Source: an uncultured Verrucomicrobiota bacterium (lineage in GTDB: Bacteria > Verrucomicrobiota > Verrucomicrobiia > Opitutales > Seribacteraceae). From it: a stretch of DNA of 64,000 nt. A model generated the notes under the pieces. The model saw only the letters and a program-made list of their open reading frames with translations, ran no database searches and had not been told where the DNA came from. Positions 18,154-29,273 of the stretch are shown here, piece after piece; position 1 is the first letter of the stretch, and every line of letters starts with the position of its first letter. The stretch lies in contig CACMZN010000001.1 in assembly GCA_902618175.1 (NCBI GenBank), positions 1-64,000 of the forward strand, in the 5' to 3' direction. The translations under genes were made by a program, and so were the position numbers.

Positions 18154-19554
18154 ATGAAATCCCTGATCAGTCGCCGAAATATGCTTTCAAAGTGTTCTAA
18201 CGGTTTTGGAATGTTGGCTCTTCAAGCACTCTTGAACCAAAATCAACTCCGAGCGAAACCGCATCATACTCCAAGAGCAAAAAGCGTTATTTTCTGCTAC
18301 ATGTCTGGAGGCGTCTCTCACATCGACACCTTTGATCCAAAGCCGATGCTCCAAAAATATGCCGGCAATCCTTTGCCACTCAAAGTTGAGCGTACTCAGT
18401 TCAACAACAATGGGAATGTTTTCCCCTCTCCGTACACCTTCTCCAGGCATGGACAAAGTGGAATTCCTGTTAGTTCCATTTTTCCTAAAACCGCTGAAAT
18501 GGTTGATGAAATAGCTGTAATTCGGTCCATGACCAGCAAAGTAAGTGAACACGCACAAGGCAACTATTCGATTCATACAGGTTTTCCTTTTATGGGACAT
18601 CCTACCGCTGGTGCATGGGTTAGTTATGGACTTGGCTCTCTAAATCATAACTTACCTTCTTTCGTAGTTTTACATAGTGGTGGCTCTGTCTCACCACACG
18701 GTGGTGTTGGTTTGTATGGTAGTGGATACCTCCCTGCCAATAACCAAGGCTCGGTTCTACAAGTTGATGACTTAGAACCGATTAAAAATATCAAGCCCAA
18801 GGAATCAATTTTCTTACAACGCAAGCGGCTTAATTTTCAAAAGTCATTTGATGATGAATTTCTAAATCAAGTTGGTTACAACGCAGAGGTCGAGGCAGCC
18901 ATTCGTAACCAAGAAGTTGCGTTTAAAATGCAAGCGGCCATACCTGAATTATGCGACTTGAATGGTGAGACTGAAACGACCAAAAAGCTATATGGCCTCG
19001 ATTCAAGTGATTACCAAAAGTCTGCCTACGCAAGACAATGTCTTCTAGCCCGTAGATTAATTGAAAGAGGAGTCCGATTTGTTGAACTAAGTTGCATTAC
19101 TGAAAAACTAGGAGCCGGAGGAGCCGCCAATCCATGGGACCAGCATGGTGCCCTGGAAAAGGGACATGCAGCAATGGCACACCAAGTGGACCAGCCAATA
19201 GCTGGTTTGCTTAAGGATCTGAAAGTTAGAGGACTCTTGGATGAAACGCTTGTGGTTTGGGCAGGTGAGTTTGGTAGAACTCCGTTTTCTCAAGGAAGTA
19301 ACGGTAGGGATCACAACCCATATGGCTTTTCAATTTGGATGGCTGGCGGAGGAATTAAAGGGGGATCGATTTTTGGCGCAACTGATGAGTTCGGTTACCA
19401 CGCAACCCAGGACAAGTGTGATGTATACGACTTATGGGCGACAGTTCTGCATTTATTGGGATTGGATCATGAAATATTAACCTACAGGCACGGTGGACGA
19501 GACTTACGACTCACGGATGTACACGGTAGGATCTTGAATTCTATCATATCTTAA
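18154..19554 (+). CDS. DUF1501 family protein (sulfatase/phosphatase-like fold)
   Basis: The 466-residue protein starts with a Tat-like [14 protein letters not shown] stretch, suggesting export in folded form. DUF1501 motifs are clear: [17 protein letters not shown], the [16 protein letters not shown] region, [37 protein letters not shown] and [10 protein letters not shown]. The family resembles alkaline phosphatase/sulfatase folds and is almost always next to a DUF1549/DUF1553 gene, as here (6-bp spacing). The pair very likely works together in the periplasm. The reaction is unknown. It converges on the FMN reductase gene across 22 bp. Confidence 0.92.
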   Translation: MKSLISRRNMLSKCSNGFGMLALQALLNQNQLRAKPHHTPRAKSVIFCYMSGGVSHIDTFDPKPMLQKYAGNPLPLKVERTQFNNNGNVFPSPYTFSRHGQSGIPVSSIFPKTAEMVDEIAVIRSMTSKVSEHAQGNYSIHTGFPFMGHPTAGAWVSYGLGSLNHNLPSFVVLHSGGSVSPHGGVGLYGSGYLPANNQGSVLQVDDLEPIKNIKPKESIFLQRKRLNFQKSFDDEFLNQVGYNAEVEAAIRNQEVAFKMQAAIPELCDLNGETETTKKLYGLDSSDYQKSAYARQCLLARRLIERGVRFVELSCITEKLGAGGAANPWDQHGALEKGHAAMAHQVDQPIAGLLKDLKVRGLLDETLVVWAGEFGRTPFSQGSNGRDHNPYGFSIWMAGGGIKGGSIFGATDEFGYHATQDKCDVYDLWATVLHLLGLDHEILTYRHGGRDLRLTDVHGRILNSIIS

Positions 19555-19576
19555 GGTTCGAACTATCAATTGCTTT

Positions 19577-20116
19577 TCATTTTCCCAGCGAAATGCAAAA
19601 TTTGGCAAAACCTGCTGCTTGTCTTTCAAGCCGATCCAGAAGTTCGGTGTCGGTAATTTTTTTCTGTGAATCAATTTGTTCATGCACCTTGGGCACAAAG
19701 ACCCTATTGGGATAGTTGAATGCGTTTCTGTAGCCGAAAACTTGTTGCAAATGCTCGACTGGACGAAGAGCACCAAACTGTCCGGATGAGATTCCTATGT
19801 AGCAGATTGGACGATCTTCAAAACTTTCAGGAAATGGTAAGAGGTCTATAAACAATTTCAGGGCTCCCGGCATACTTCCGTTGTATTCTGGAGTCACCAC
19901 AACCAAGCCTCTCGAATTCAAAACCATATCGGTGAATTCCAAAACTTTCTTAGGTTTATCCGAATAACTACTTGGCGTGAAAGTCTCGGGAGGTAGACAA
20001 GAAAGATCCAGAACTTGACATTCGATGTTTTCTCTTTCGTAAATTTCAAAAACCGAATGGGCGAAAACCGAAGACAGGCTCCCTTTTCTGTTTGTCCCTA
20101 TGATAATTGAGATCAT
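19577..20116 (-). CDS. NADPH-dependent FMN reductase family flavoprotein
   Basis: The 179-residue flavodoxin-like protein has the FMN-phosphate loop GTNRKGSLSS at residues 7-16 and the motif VVTPEYNGSMPGALKLFIDL around residue 75-95, both diagnostic of NADPH-dependent FMN reductase/quinone reductase-like proteins. It is cytosolic. It is the last gene of the gltB-gltD-thrH operon: its ATG shares one base with the thrH stop (TAATG), so translation is coupled. Whether it reduces free FMN, quinones or another acceptor is not clear. Confidence 0.87.
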   Translation of the reverse strand: MISIIIGTNRKGSLSSVFAHSVFEIYERENIECQVLDLSCLPPETFTPSSYSDKPKKVLEFTDMVLNSRGLVVVTPEYNGSMPGALKLFIDLLPFPESFEDRPICYIGISSGQFGALRPVEHLQQVFGYRNAFNYPNRVFVPKVHEQIDSQKKITDTELLDRLERQAAGFAKFCISLGK

Positions 20117-20712
20117 TACTTAGGATTTTTTATGAAAGATAAGAGGCGGTCGTATTCTCGAGCAACTGAAATATCTGGATATTCTTGAACAAGCTGTTCT
20201 GGTGGATTGAAAAGCATGCAGAAATCCGCAGTCTTCAACATTCCCATGTCGTTGTAACTATCTCCCGCGGCGACTACTTTAAAATTGAGTTTTTGAAGAT
20301 ACTGGACGGTTTTTCTCTTATGGTCTGGGAGGCGTAGTCTTACATCAACGATGCTTCCTTCACGAACTTCAAGCTCATGACAGAACAGCGTTGGAAAATT
20401 AAGTTTCTTGATAAGTGGCCCAGAAAATTCCCTGAAGGTGTCTGACAGTAAGATAACCTCAAAATGTTTTCTTACATCATCAAGGAATTGTAGAGCACCA
20501 GGTAAAGGCTCCAAATCTTCAACAAGATCCTGTATTTGTTTTAAGGTAAACCCATGTTTTTCCAGAATATCCAACCGATAACGCATGAGTTTTTGATAAT
20601 CCGGTTCATCTCTTGTGGTACGGGTAAGATCACTGACCCCTGTTTTTTCTGAAAATGCGACCCAAATTTCCGGTATGAGAACTCCTTCAAGATCTAAACA
20701 AACAATTTGCAC
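20116..20712 (-). CDS. thrH: Bifunctional phosphoserine phosphatase/homoserine phosphotransferase ThrH
   Basis: The HAD-family enzyme of 198 residues begins QIVCLDLEGVLIPEIWVAF, closely matching Pseudomonas ThrH. Motif I is DLEGVL, motif II LLSDTF, and motif III GDSYND. Family enzymes dephosphorylate phosphoserine and can move the phosphate to homoserine. The frame reaches a GTG at 20739, but the GTG at 20712 gives the standard N-terminus and lies 7 bp after the gltD stop, so it is preferred. Its place in a glutamate synthase operon fits amino-acid synthesis, since phosphoserine is made with glutamate as amino donor. Confidence 0.88.
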   Translation of the reverse strand: MQIVCLDLEGVLIPEIWVAFSEKTGVSDLTRTTRDEPDYQKLMRYRLDILEKHGFTLKQIQDLVEDLEPLPGALQFLDDVRKHFEVILLSDTFREFSGPLIKKLNFPTLFCHELEVREGSIVDVRLRLPDHKRKTVQYLQKLNFKVVAAGDSYNDMGMLKTADFCMLFNPPEQLVQEYPDISVAREYDRLLSFIKNPK

Positions 20713-20719
20713 AAAAAAA

Positions 20720-22201
20720 CTAGGGTAAACTGGATTCACCCATCAAAAAGCGATCGCATTCCCGTGCCGCAGCTCTGCCTTCGTTAATTGCCCAAACGAC
20801 TAAAGATTGCCCACGCCGCATATCTCCTGCTGCAAATACTCCTTCAATATTGGTGGAAAATTTTCCATAATCCGCTTGAACATTGGAACGACTATCTCTA
20901 TCCAAGCCAATTTCCTCCGCGATCAAGTCTTCAGGTCCTACAAAACCCATTGCAAGAAAAGCCACTTGAGCAGGAATTTCTCTTTCTGATTTTGGTATTT
21001 CAATGGGTGCGAATCTGCCATCTATGAGTTTCCATTCAATATCATAAATAAGAATAGACTTAAGGTTACCTTTATCATCACCTATGAATTTTTTTGTGGC
21101 GGTTAAGTATTTCCTTGGATCAGATCCAAACAATTCCTTGGCCTCTTCCTGACCGTAATCCATCTTGTAGACCCTAGGCCATTCTGGCCAAGGGTTGTCC
21201 GAAGCTCGTTCATGAGGAGGACGAGGCATAATCTCAAGTTGTGTAATGCTGTTGCAACCATGCCGAAGAGAAGTACCGACGCAATCAGTGCCAGTGTCTC
21301 CCCCTCCAATGACCACTGCGTCCTTACCTTTGGCTGCAGTTTCGAAAGCAGTTATGTCTTTAAGTTCCAACAATCCTTGAGTATTCTTTGTGAGAAATTC
21401 CATCGCAAAGTGAACACCATTCAAATCTCTTCCTTCGATCGGCAAATCTCTTGGCTTCGTAGCTCCGCAGCATAACACAACAGAATCAAAATCATCGACG
21501 AGTTTACGAGCAGGAATATCTTTTCCGATTTCAGTAGAAACTACGAAATCGATGCCTTCTTCAGACATAAGATCAATCCTTCTTTGAACGATCGTTTTGT
21601 CTAATTTCATATTCGGAATCCCGTAAACCAAAAGTCCTCCAATCCGATCAGCGCGCTCATATACAGTAATGGAATGGCCCGCTTTGTTAAGCTGATCCGC
21701 GGCTGCTAAGCCAGCAGGACCGGAACCAACGATAGCAACCTTTTTCCCGGAACGGGATTGAGGCGGATTAGGTTTGACCCAACCTTCCGAAAACCCCTTG
21801 TCGATTATAGAACATTCAATGCTTTTGATGGCAACGGGAGGTTCGATTACACCAAGGACGCACGATCCCTCACATGGAGCAGGACATACACGCCCAGTAA
21901 ATTCGGGAAAGTTGTTTGTTTTGTGTAAGCGCTCAAGAGCATCTTTCCATTTGTTTTGGTAAACCAGATCATTCCACTCTGGAATCAAGTTGTTAATGGG
22001 ACACCCACTCGCCATATTGCTTATTGTCATCCCAGTGTGGCAATAGGGAGTTCCACAATCCATGCATCGAGCACCTTGTTTTCTTACCTTTTCTTCTTCG
22101 AAATCTTGATGAATTTCTTTCCAATCCTTTACCCTTTCAATAGGCAGACGATCGGGTATCGTTTTTCTTTCGTACTCTAAAAATCCTGTAGCTTTACCCA
22201 T
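20720..22201 (-). CDS. gltD: Glutamate synthase (NADPH) small subunit
   Basis: The 493-residue subunit takes electrons from NADPH through FAD and Fe-S clusters to GltB. The N-terminal cluster region has CMDCGTPYC and later [11 protein letters not shown]. The FAD-binding motif [16 protein letters not shown] lies near residue 155, the NADPH-binding motif [12 protein letters not shown] near residue 295, and the closing FAD segment [19 protein letters not shown] near the end. The length is normal. It follows gltB by 30 bp and is read with thrH and an FMN reductase gene. Confidence 0.97.
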   Translation of the reverse strand: MGKATGFLEYERKTIPDRLPIERVKDWKEIHQDFEEEKVRKQGARCMDCGTPYCHTGMTISNMASGCPINNLIPEWNDLVYQNKWKDALERLHKTNNFPEFTGRVCPAPCEGSCVLGVIEPPVAIKSIECSIIDKGFSEGWVKPNPPQSRSGKKVAIVGSGPAGLAAADQLNKAGHSITVYERADRIGGLLVYGIPNMKLDKTIVQRRIDLMSEEGIDFVVSTEIGKDIPARKLVDDFDSVVLCCGATKPRDLPIEGRDLNGVHFAMEFLTKNTQGLLELKDITAFETAAKGKDAVVIGGGDTGTDCVGTSLRHGCNSITQLEIMPRPPHERASDNPWPEWPRVYKMDYGQEEAKELFGSDPRKYLTATKKFIGDDKGNLKSILIYDIEWKLIDGRFAPIEIPKSEREIPAQVAFLAMGFVGPEDLIAEEIGLDRDSRSNVQADYGKFSTNIEGVFAAGDMRRGQSLVVWAINEGRAAARECDRFLMGESSLP

Positions 22202-22231
22202 AGCGAATAGCTTAATTTTATTGTTAAAAGT

Positions 22232-25200
22232 TTAATGCCCAGCAGCCACATTCTCCTCAAAAGCTGCTTGGACTGCATCGTCTCCCTTCAATCCACGTCG
22301 TTCGGCTTTCTTTAATGCAATCAAAACCCTCTCGTAATCTTCGGGAAGAATTTTCAAAAACAAATTGGAAAAGTTTTCCCAATTACGGATAATCTGCTCC
22401 CCACGCTTCGAACCGGTATAACCAACATGTTTTGAAATCATGTCTTTTATCTTCAGGATTTCGTCGTCATCACACTCGACAAGAGGATATATCTTAACCA
22501 TTTCGCGATTAAGCCGCTTACCGACGAAGTCGCCAGCCTCATCGAGCACATACGCCACTCCGCCTGACATTCCGGCAGCGAAATTTCTTCCGGTTTTACC
22601 TAGACAAAGGACCATTCCTCCTGTCATGTACTCACAACCATGATCACCAACCCCCTCGACTACAGCTGTAACTCCAGAATTCCTAACGCAAAATCTTTCA
22701 CCAGCCACTCCGGCGATGTAAGCTTCGCCAGAAGTAGCTCCGTAGAAACAAACATTACCGGTAATTATGTTCTCGTGAGCAACAAAGTCTGAATCAGATG
22801 GAGGACGAACGATGACTTTGGCACCTGACAGACCCTTTCCGCAATAGTCATTAGTGTCTCCAACGACGTCAAAGGTCATTCCCTTAGGACAAAATGCTCC
22901 AAGGCTTTGCCCAGCCGAACCAAAAAGATTCAAGCGTATGGTATCTTCTGGCAGACCAGAAGCACCATATTTTCTCGAAAGCTCCGCACCAGTCAGGGTT
23001 CCTACCACACGGTCAGTATTAACAATCGGAAGGTCTACGGATACAGGCTTTCCGTGATTGATTGCAGGCTGCGAAGCAGCTAATATTTCTCTCACATCAA
23101 GAGACCTTTCGAGCAAATGATCTTGTTTCATCTGACAGAAAGTACCCACCTCAGGATCTACATTGGGACGGTGTAGAATCTTGGAATAATCGAGACCCTT
23201 TGCTTTCCAGTGATCGACCGCATGACGCAATTCCAACTTATCAACCCGTCCAACCATTTCATTAATCGAACGAAATCCCAACATTGCCATTGTTTCACGC
23301 ATCTCTTCTGCAATGAAAATCATGAAGTTGACGACCGCATCAGCACCACCACTAAACTTTTCCCGAAGTCGTGGATCTTGTGTGGCAATGCCAACAGGGC
23401 AAGTGTTCTTATGACAAACTCTCATCATCAAACAACCAAGTGTGACAAGCGGAGCGGTAGCAAAACCAAATTCTTCTGCTCCCAATAAACAAGCTATTGC
23501 GACGTCGCGCCCAGTTTTTAACTGACCATCGGTTTCAATGACAACACGGCTTCTGAGGTCGTTCAGCAAAAGTGTTTGGTTTGTCTCCGCAACACCAAGT
23601 TCCCATGGTGCTCCTGCGTGCTGTATGGAAGAACGAGGAGAGGCTCCTGTTCCGCCATCATAACCTGAAATCAAAATGACGTCGGCTTTTGCCTTGGCAA
23701 CTCCTGCAGCAACGGTACCTACACCGACTTCAGAAACCAATTTTACATTGATTCTGGCGTGATGGTTAGAATTTTTCAAATCGTGTATGAGCTCAGCAAG
23801 GTCTTCTATCGAATAGATGTCATGGTGGGGTGGAGGTGAAATCAATCCAACTCCTGGCGTAGTTCCCCTTGTTTTGGCAATTGGAGGAAGGACTTTATGA
23901 CCAGGTAATTCGCCTCCTTCCCCTGGCTTTGCACCTTGTACTATCTTGATCTGTATTTCATCAGAATTGACTAGGTAATAACTTGTAACGCCAAATCTTC
24001 CGCTCGCAACCTGTTTGATTGCAGATCTACGGGAAGTGCCGTCGGAATCCGGAGTAAACCGGTCGAGGTCTTCGCCACCTTCACCTGTGTTGGATTTTCC
24101 ACCAAGGCGATTCATTGCAATTGCCAAGCTTTCGTGAGCTTCCTTGGATATGGACCCATAAGACATGGCTCCTGTCTTGAATCGTTTGACGATCTCTCCG
24201 GCCGGTTCCACTTCCTCGATGGGAATGCAAGAATGCTCGGTTTTTTTGAACTCCATCAAACCTCTTAGAGTGAAAAGATCCCGAGACTGATCATTAACCG
24301 CATTGGAATATTCCCTAAAAACCTCATAATTCCCAAGGCGGGTAGCTTTTTGCAGCTTATGTATGGTAGTTGGGTTGAACAAGTGTTTTTCACCTGTAGC
24401 TCTCCATTGGTATACACCACCAGGGTCCAAAGGTAAGGATTTCTCATCAGTCCTTGGCGCAAATGCAAAACTATGACGATGACGAGCCTCCGATGCAATT
24501 GCATCCATACCAATTCCTTCGACTCGGGTGGCAGTTTTGGTAAAATACTTATCAATAACCAACTGATTTAATCCAATTGATTCAAAAATTTGAGCTCCTC
24601 GATAAGAAGCAACAGTAGAAATTCCCATTTTTGACATCGTTTTGATGACCCCGTTTAGGTTTGCCTTCAGGAATTGTTTGCAAGCTACCGTCGGATTACC
24701 TTTTAGGTCTCCGTTTTGAATCATATGACGAACGGTATGAAGGGCAAGGTAGGGATTGACCAGATCTGCTCCATACCCAATCAGCAAGGCAAAATGTTGA
24801 ACCTCCCTAGGTTCTCCTGATTCGAGCACTAGTGAGACTTTGGTTCTCGTACCATTTCGGATCAAGTGATGATGCAAGCCTGAGCATGCCAAGAGTGCGG
24901 GAATGGCAGCATGACTGGAAGACATATCCCGATCAGACAGAATGATGACATTGACACCTTCGATGATGGCCTGGTCCGCCTTCCTGAAGAGGGCCTCCAA
25001 TGCTATTTCGAGATCTTCGCCATGGAGCTTGGAATTGTCGGGGTTGAAAAGAATCGGTAAAGTGGAAGACATAAATCCGGATGGAAGTTTGCTCTTAAGT
25101 TGCTGAAGTTGCAAATCGTCAATCAAAGGCGAATCATATTTGATGAGTCTGCAACTTTTGGGACTGGGATTTGTAAGATTTCCTTCCGAACCAATGAAAC

Positions 25201-26833
25201 TTACGGATGCGGTGACTAACTCCTCCCTGATGGGATCAATAGGCGGATTGGTTACTTGAGCAAAGAGTTGCTTGAAATAATTGTAAAGAGTTTGGGACTT
25301 GTCCGAAAGAACTGCGAGAGGGGAGTCATTTCCCATGGAGCCAAGAGGTTGTTTGCCAGATTGTGCACTTGGTCCGATTAGGAATCTCAAATCCTCGAAT
25401 GTGTACCCGAAAGCTTTCTGAGTGACAGTGATTGAAGAAAAATCATATTCCTTGATTCCGTGTGGAACAGGTAAGGAATTAGAGTTGATCATCGATTCTT
25501 TCAACCAATCTCCGTAGGGTTCCTCCAAAGCTATGGATTTCTTGAGTTCATTGTCATCAATTATTCTGCCCTGTTCCATGTCTATCAAAAACATTCTACC
25601 AGGTTCAAGTCGCCCTTTCTTAACTATATTTGCCGGATCTATGGAAGAAAGAACACCAACCTCTGAAGCTAGAATAACTTTGTCATCACCGGTCACATAA
25701 TACCGAGAAGGTCTAAGACCATTTCTATCCAAAACTGCACCGATCTGAGTACCATCTGAAAAAGCAATCGAAGCAGGTCCATCCCAAGGTTCCATTATAC
25801 AAGCGTGAAATTCGTAAAAATCACGCTTGAATTGTGGCATATCTTGATGTTTCTCCCATGGCTCAGGAATCATCATCATCATGGCATGAGGCAAACTCCG
25901 ACCGGAGAGAATGAGAAACTCTAAGCAATTATCAAACTTTTGGGAGTCTGAGCCGTCTTCCCTAATGATAGGTAATAATTTTTTGACATCATCGCCAAAT
26001 ACACTGCTGGCGAGCTGCATTTGACGAGCATACAACCAATTTTCATTCCCACGGACCGTATTTATTTCTCCGTTATGACAAAGATATCTAAATGGCTGTG
26101 CTCTGTGCCAGCTGGGGAAGGTGTTTGTAGAAAATCTGGAATGAGTTAAGGCAAGTGCCGATTCCATCAAAGGGTTCTTCAGGTCAGGGAAATAATCGGA
26201 AAGTTGCTCAGTGGTTAACATCCCCTTGTAGGTCATAGTCTTCGAAGAAAACGAACTTATGTGAAAACTCACATCCGGATCGCTGGAACTAAAACGCAAC
26301 CGATGACTGACTATTCTTCGAACGAGGTATAGTTTTCGTTCAAATGGCAGACCTCTATCGGTATTGCTGGGTCTCTTCACAAACAGCTGTTCCATGACGG
26401 GTTCAGATTCCGATGATGCTTTTCCGAGTATGCCACTCTCAACGGGAACGGGGCGCCATCCAAGCAACTCGAGACCTTCCTCCTGTAAAACTTCGGAGAT
26501 TATGTTTTTTTCATGAGAATATAGATTGGAGTCCTTGGAAAGATAAATGAAAGCGGCGCCGTAGTCGCCCTCGTCAGGTAAATTCAATAATATTTCATCA
26601 GCACATGCATGTGATAGGAATTTGTGTGGCAATTGGATGAAAATGCCAGCTCCATCACCAGTAATTGGATCACATCCGCATCCTCCTCGGTGATCCAGAT
26701 TGATGCAAATTTCAAGAGCACCAAGCACAATATCGTGGGATCTTCTTCCTTTCATATCAACAATAAGACCTATTCCACAATTTTCGTGTTCAAGTGAGGG
26801 ATCGTACAGTCCTTGTTTTTCTGGGTTTTTCAT
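22232..26833 (-). CDS. gltB: Glutamate synthase (NADPH) large subunit
   Basis: The 1533-residue enzyme makes two glutamates from glutamine and 2-oxoglutarate. The Ntn glutaminase begins at Cys19 ([12 protein letters not shown]) after an 18-residue propeptide expected to be removed. The central domain and the FMN-binding synthase domain follow ([39 protein letters not shown]). The 3Fe-4S motif is [13 protein letters not shown]. The C-terminal GXGXG beta-helix domain is near residues 1280-1450 ([24 protein letters not shown]). It is the first gene of gltB-gltD-thrH-FMN reductase. Length is normal. Confidence 0.98.
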   Translation of the reverse strand: MKNPEKQGLYDPSLEHENCGIGLIVDMKGRRSHDIVLGALEICINLDHRGGCGCDPITGDGAGIFIQLPHKFLSHACADEILLNLPDEGDYGAAFIYLSKDSNLYSHEKNIISEVLQEEGLELLGWRPVPVESGILGKASSESEPVMEQLFVKRPSNTDRGLPFERKLYLVRRIVSHRLRFSSSDPDVSFHISSFSSKTMTYKGMLTTEQLSDYFPDLKNPLMESALALTHSRFSTNTFPSWHRAQPFRYLCHNGEINTVRGNENWLYARQMQLASSVFGDDVKKLLPIIREDGSDSQKFDNCLEFLILSGRSLPHAMMMMIPEPWEKHQDMPQFKRDFYEFHACIMEPWDGPASIAFSDGTQIGAVLDRNGLRPSRYYVTGDDKVILASEVGVLSSIDPANIVKKGRLEPGRMFLIDMEQGRIIDDNELKKSIALEEPYGDWLKESMINSNSLPVPHGIKEYDFSSITVTQKAFGYTFEDLRFLIGPSAQSGKQPLGSMGNDSPLAVLSDKSQTLYNYFKQLFAQVTNPPIDPIREELVTASVSFIGSEGNLTNPSPKSCRLIKYDSPLIDDLQLQQLKSKLPSGFMSSTLPILFNPDNSKLHGEDLEIALEALFRKADQAIIEGVNVIILSDRDMSSSHAAIPALLACSGLHHHLIRNGTRTKVSLVLESGEPREVQHFALLIGYGADLVNPYLALHTVRHMIQNGDLKGNPTVACKQFLKANLNGVIKTMSKMGISTVASYRGAQIFESIGLNQLVIDKYFTKTATRVEGIGMDAIASEARHRHSFAFAPRTDEKSLPLDPGGVYQWRATGEKHLFNPTTIHKLQKATRLGNYEVFREYSNAVNDQSRDLFTLRGLMEFKKTEHSCIPIEEVEPAGEIVKRFKTGAMSYGSISKEAHESLAIAMNRLGGKSNTGEGGEDLDRFTPDSDGTSRRSAIKQVASGRFGVTSYYLVNSDEIQIKIVQGAKPGEGGELPGHKVLPPIAKTRGTTPGVGLISPPPHHDIYSIEDLAELIHDLKNSNHHARINVKLVSEVGVGTVAAGVAKAKADVILISGYDGGTGASPRSSIQHAGAPWELGVAETNQTLLLNDLRSRVVIETDGQLKTGRDVAIACLLGAEEFGFATAPLVTLGCLMMRVCHKNTCPVGIATQDPRLREKFSGGADAVVNFMIFIAEEMRETMAMLGFRSINEMVGRVDKLELRHAVDHWKAKGLDYSKILHRPNVDPEVGTFCQMKQDHLLERSLDVREILAASQPAINHGKPVSVDLPIVNTDRVVGTLTGAELSRKYGASGLPEDTIRLNLFGSAGQSLGAFCPKGMTFDVVGDTNDYCGKGLSGAKVIVRPPSDSDFVAHENIITGNVCFYGATSGEAYIAGVAGERFCVRNSGVTAVVEGVGDHGCEYMTGGMVLCLGKTGRNFAAGMSGGVAYVLDEAGDFVGKRLNREMVKIYPLVECDDDEILKIKDMISKHVGYTGSKRGEQIIRNWENFSNLFLKILPEDYERVLIALKKAERRGLKGDDAVQAAFEENVAAGH

Positions 26834-26870
26834 GGGGTGTTTGTAAAATTAAATTGTGAAGTATTCCAAT

Positions 26871-26891
26871 TTGTTCATCAAACAAGAACAA
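26871..26891. repeat. 6-bp inverted repeat upstream of gltB
   Basis: TTGTTC (26871-26876) and GAACAA (26886-26891) flank nine bases in the 71-bp gap upstream of gltB. It could be an operator for the glutamate synthase operon or a tail hairpin of the upstream gene, but the short arms make chance likely. Confidence 0.2.
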
Positions 26892-26904
26892 TCAAATTTT
26901 TGAT

Positions 26905-27594
26905 CTATGATTCTATGGGGTTAATACTATAAGTTGAACTGAAATTATCTTTCACAAAGCATTCGAATACAATAAATGGAAAGCTTTGATGAGCTTCTTT
27001 AACGAGGGAAAAACCGTTTTCCAATGCCAAATTCTTCATTGCAAAAATTCTTTTAGCCTTGATGCCTGTAGTCAAGCCGAAGAAAAGATAAAGAAATCGA
27101 ATTAAAAGATGATTTACAATTTCTGATGGACTCGACGGATAAGTATGATCATGAAAATCAACATTTATCCAAATGCAATCACTCGAAATGCCATCCGAAA
27201 ATGTAGGGAAATAACTTCGTATCTCCGAGCTCTCGAAGTTATCCCAAAAAAAACTGGTTATAATGCAGTCATGTATGAAAAAGTTTTTGTATTCTTCAAT
27301 GCCTGCATTTAAAATTTTTATTTCGTTCCCGTGCTTGTTATGCTGAAATTTGTTGATTTTCATGCACATCGAACTCGAGTCTTCAACAATGGTAATGTTT
27401 ATGTTGCGGAGATCATTCATGATTATTTTTAGAAGGTGACCATTTCCTTCTCCTATGATTAAGATTTTTTTTTTGAATCTGATGCTTTTCACGATCAGAT
27501 GTCTAAATGTTTGAAGCGTTGATCCGAAAGCTAGTTTCTCTAAAAATGGATAGAAAGTACTAATGTGATTGTAATTATTTATTGAGAAAATCAT
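26905..27594 (-). CDS. Putative SAM-dependent methyltransferase
   Basis: The 229-residue protein has a Rossmann-like SAM site: KILIIGEGNGHLLKII (motif I) followed by strand NITIVEDSSS with an acidic residue at its end, then KILNAGIEEYK and DCIITSFFWDNFES. It is a divergent class I methyltransferase and no close family was recognised. The frame extends to 27711, but the ATG at 27594 overlaps the upstream stop as ATGA, so this start is chosen. It is translationally coupled to the membrane protein gene, so the two should work in one pathway, probably on a lipid or prenyl substrate. Confidence 0.6.
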   Translation of the reverse strand: MIFSINNYNHISTFYPFLEKLAFGSTLQTFRHLIVKSIRFKKKILIIGEGNGHLLKIIMNDLRNINITIVEDSSSMCMKINKFQHNKHGNEIKILNAGIEEYKNFFIHDCIITSFFWDNFESSEIRSYFPTFSDGISSDCIWINVDFHDHTYPSSPSEIVNHLLIRFLYLFFGLTTGIKAKRIFAMKNLALENGFSLVKEAHQSFPFIVFECFVKDNFSSTYSINPIES

Positions 27595-28427
27595 AGGAAG
27601 CTTAGTGAAAAATAGATCAATGGAATAATCCAGTAGCAGAAATCCAAAAACACTCTTCTTATGTCGACATCGATTTTTGTCCTCACCAATATACACGAGG
27701 CAAATCCGCATAGAACCAAAGAATATATAAACTCGGATGCTTCCTCTTTATTCATGCAAAGTAGGAAGAACAAGGAAAAGAAACTTGCCTTGAGCAAATT
27801 CGGAATGTCCAAATTCTTCTTTTCATGAGCATGTTTTGTTTTAAGAAGATTTTCGAATTTTTTCGATTCTTCAAGATAATTTGTAGCTAAGCAGTTGATG
27901 AGAAATAAGTTGGTAAGAATAATGAGATAAAGAGCAAGCTGTGAGAAATTGATTCCGGTTTTGAAAAATGGAAAAAAGAAACATCCAATCGATAAAAGGA
28001 GTGATGTTCTTGCTTCTCTGAAATAAGGTACGATTGAATTAGTCTTGTTTTCCTGTATGCATACCAAAAGATTCATAAATACCACCGAAAACAAAAACAT
28101 TCCCGCAGTAATTTTTTGCCAATCTAGAAAAATTCCCGAACCCAAAAGACTTAGGGTGAAAGCCGAAAGCCAAACTCCGTAAAATACTTTTTTTCTATCT
28201 TTCCAATAGGAGTGGCGACGAGACAAGGAAGAATTATTATGTAAATGCTCACAAAATCTATCCGCCGAATATGCCATCCACACAGACAGGCCTAAAATCA
28301 AGGTGTGACTAAATTCAATTTCAACATCAAGTTCAAGAAAGAGAAGAACTTGCCAGCAAATGGAAACCAAAACAGGATTAAGACTTAATTCATCTAATTT
28401 GCATAAAGTTTTAACTATCATTCTCAT
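27591..28427 (-). CDS. Polytopic membrane protein, possibly UbiA-like prenyltransferase
   Basis: The 278-residue protein has about seven or eight hydrophobic helices. A segment WMAYSADRFCEHLHNN after the second helix resembles the aspartate region of divergent UbiA-like prenyltransferases, and a second cytosolic loop has NCLATNYLEESKK. The classical DDxxD motif is missing, so the assignment is tentative. Two starts are possible (28427 and 28421). The stop overlaps the start of the methyltransferase gene (ATGA). The pair looks like a small lipid- or quinone-modification unit, but no product can be named. Confidence 0.55.
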   Translation of the reverse strand: MRMIVKTLCKLDELSLNPVLVSICWQVLLFLELDVEIEFSHTLILGLSVWMAYSADRFCEHLHNNSSLSRRHSYWKDRKKVFYGVWLSAFTLSLLGSGIFLDWQKITAGMFLFSVVFMNLLVCIQENKTNSIVPYFREARTSLLLSIGCFFFPFFKTGINFSQLALYLIILTNLFLINCLATNYLEESKKFENLLKTKHAHEKKNLDIPNLLKASFFSLFFLLCMNKEEASEFIYSLVLCGFASCILVRTKIDVDIRRVFLDFCYWIIPLIYFSLSFL

Positions 28428-28476
28428 TCTAATCTTATATTTGCTATTTCAACATTAAACTGATAAGGCTTTGTTT

Positions 28477-28827
28477 ATGAAAATTAAAGCTTACCTAAAG
28501 CCACATTGTGGATGGAGTATGGGGGTTCGTGCTATAATGCAAAAATACTCTCTTCAATATGACGATTTAGACATCATCAATCAGCCAAATTTATATGCGG
28601 AAATGGTTGAGAAATCGGGTCAACCTCTTTCACCTTGCGTTGAAATTGACGGTGTACTTCTCGCAGATGTCAGTGGTGAAGAAGTTGAAAATTATATGCT
28701 TACCAACAATTTAGTGGCGGCTTCGACGAACCAGACATCCGTACCTACAAACTCGCCTTGCTCTGATGAGGAACATGCCCGTCAAGCCTCAGAATCCGCA
28801 GATAGTTCACCTGTACGTTTTTTCTAA
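28477..28827 (+). CDS. Monothiol glutaredoxin-like protein with C-terminal tail
   Basis: The 116-residue protein has a thioredoxin fold beginning MKIKAYLKPHCGWSMGV. The active site is CGWS, with a single thiol, like the CGFS class. The cis-Pro region is PLSPCVEIDG and the glutathione-binding region is ADVSGEEVE. About 35 residues of Ser/Thr-rich tail follow. The ATG at 28477 is chosen over a TTG at 28471. It lies 15 bp before the ferredoxin gene, with which it is probably cotranscribed; monothiol glutaredoxins commonly handle Fe-S clusters, which fits that neighbour. Confidence 0.8.
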   Translation: MKIKAYLKPHCGWSMGVRAIMQKYSLQYDDLDIINQPNLYAEMVEKSGQPLSPCVEIDGVLLADVSGEEVENYMLTNNLVAASTNQTSVPTNSPCSDEEHARQASESADSSPVRFF

Positions 28828-28842
28828 CTGCACATTTGTAAT

Positions 28843-29145
28843 ATGACTTACATCGTTACCGAAGAATGTGTTGACTGCAAATTTACAAGTTGCGTTTCGG
28901 TCTGTCCCGTCGATGCATTTCACGAACTACCGGATAGGTTGTACATTAACCCTGAAACTTGCATCGATTGCAACGCCTGCATGGATGAATGCCCGGTAGA
29001 GGCAATCTACCCTGACATGGATGTTCCGGAAGAACTTCACAATTGGATTGAACTAAACGAACGAGCAGAGGACTTTCCTCAAATTGTTGGACAGATAGAG
29101 CCACTCAAAGGCCCAAAGTGCTCGAATCCAGATGCTGATTCTTAA
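28843..29145 (+). CDS. fdxA: 7Fe ferredoxin (3Fe-4S/4Fe-4S), FdxA type
   Basis: The 100-residue electron carrier begins MTYIVTEECVDCKFTSC and matches FdxA/Azotobacter ferredoxin I. The Cys pattern CVDCKFTSCVSVCPVDAF followed by CIDCNACMDECPVEAIYP supplies ligands for one 3Fe-4S and one 4Fe-4S cluster. The free Cys often found after CPVD is Ala here. The long acidic C-terminal region (PEELHNWIELNERAEDFP) is typical of the family. It follows the glutaredoxin gene by 15 bp. Confidence 0.92.
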   Translation: MTYIVTEECVDCKFTSCVSVCPVDAFHELPDRLYINPETCIDCNACMDECPVEAIYPDMDVPEELHNWIELNERAEDFPQIVGQIEPLKGPKCSNPDADS

Positions 29146-29273
29146 TTTTTACCTCCTACACTACATACCACTACACTAGGCTGACTCGAATAGTCCCCTT
29201 AACTTGCCTGATTGGAGATAGTTGCAATCTCCTACTACTGTTCCTGTGCTAAATATAATTGTTACCCATCCAC

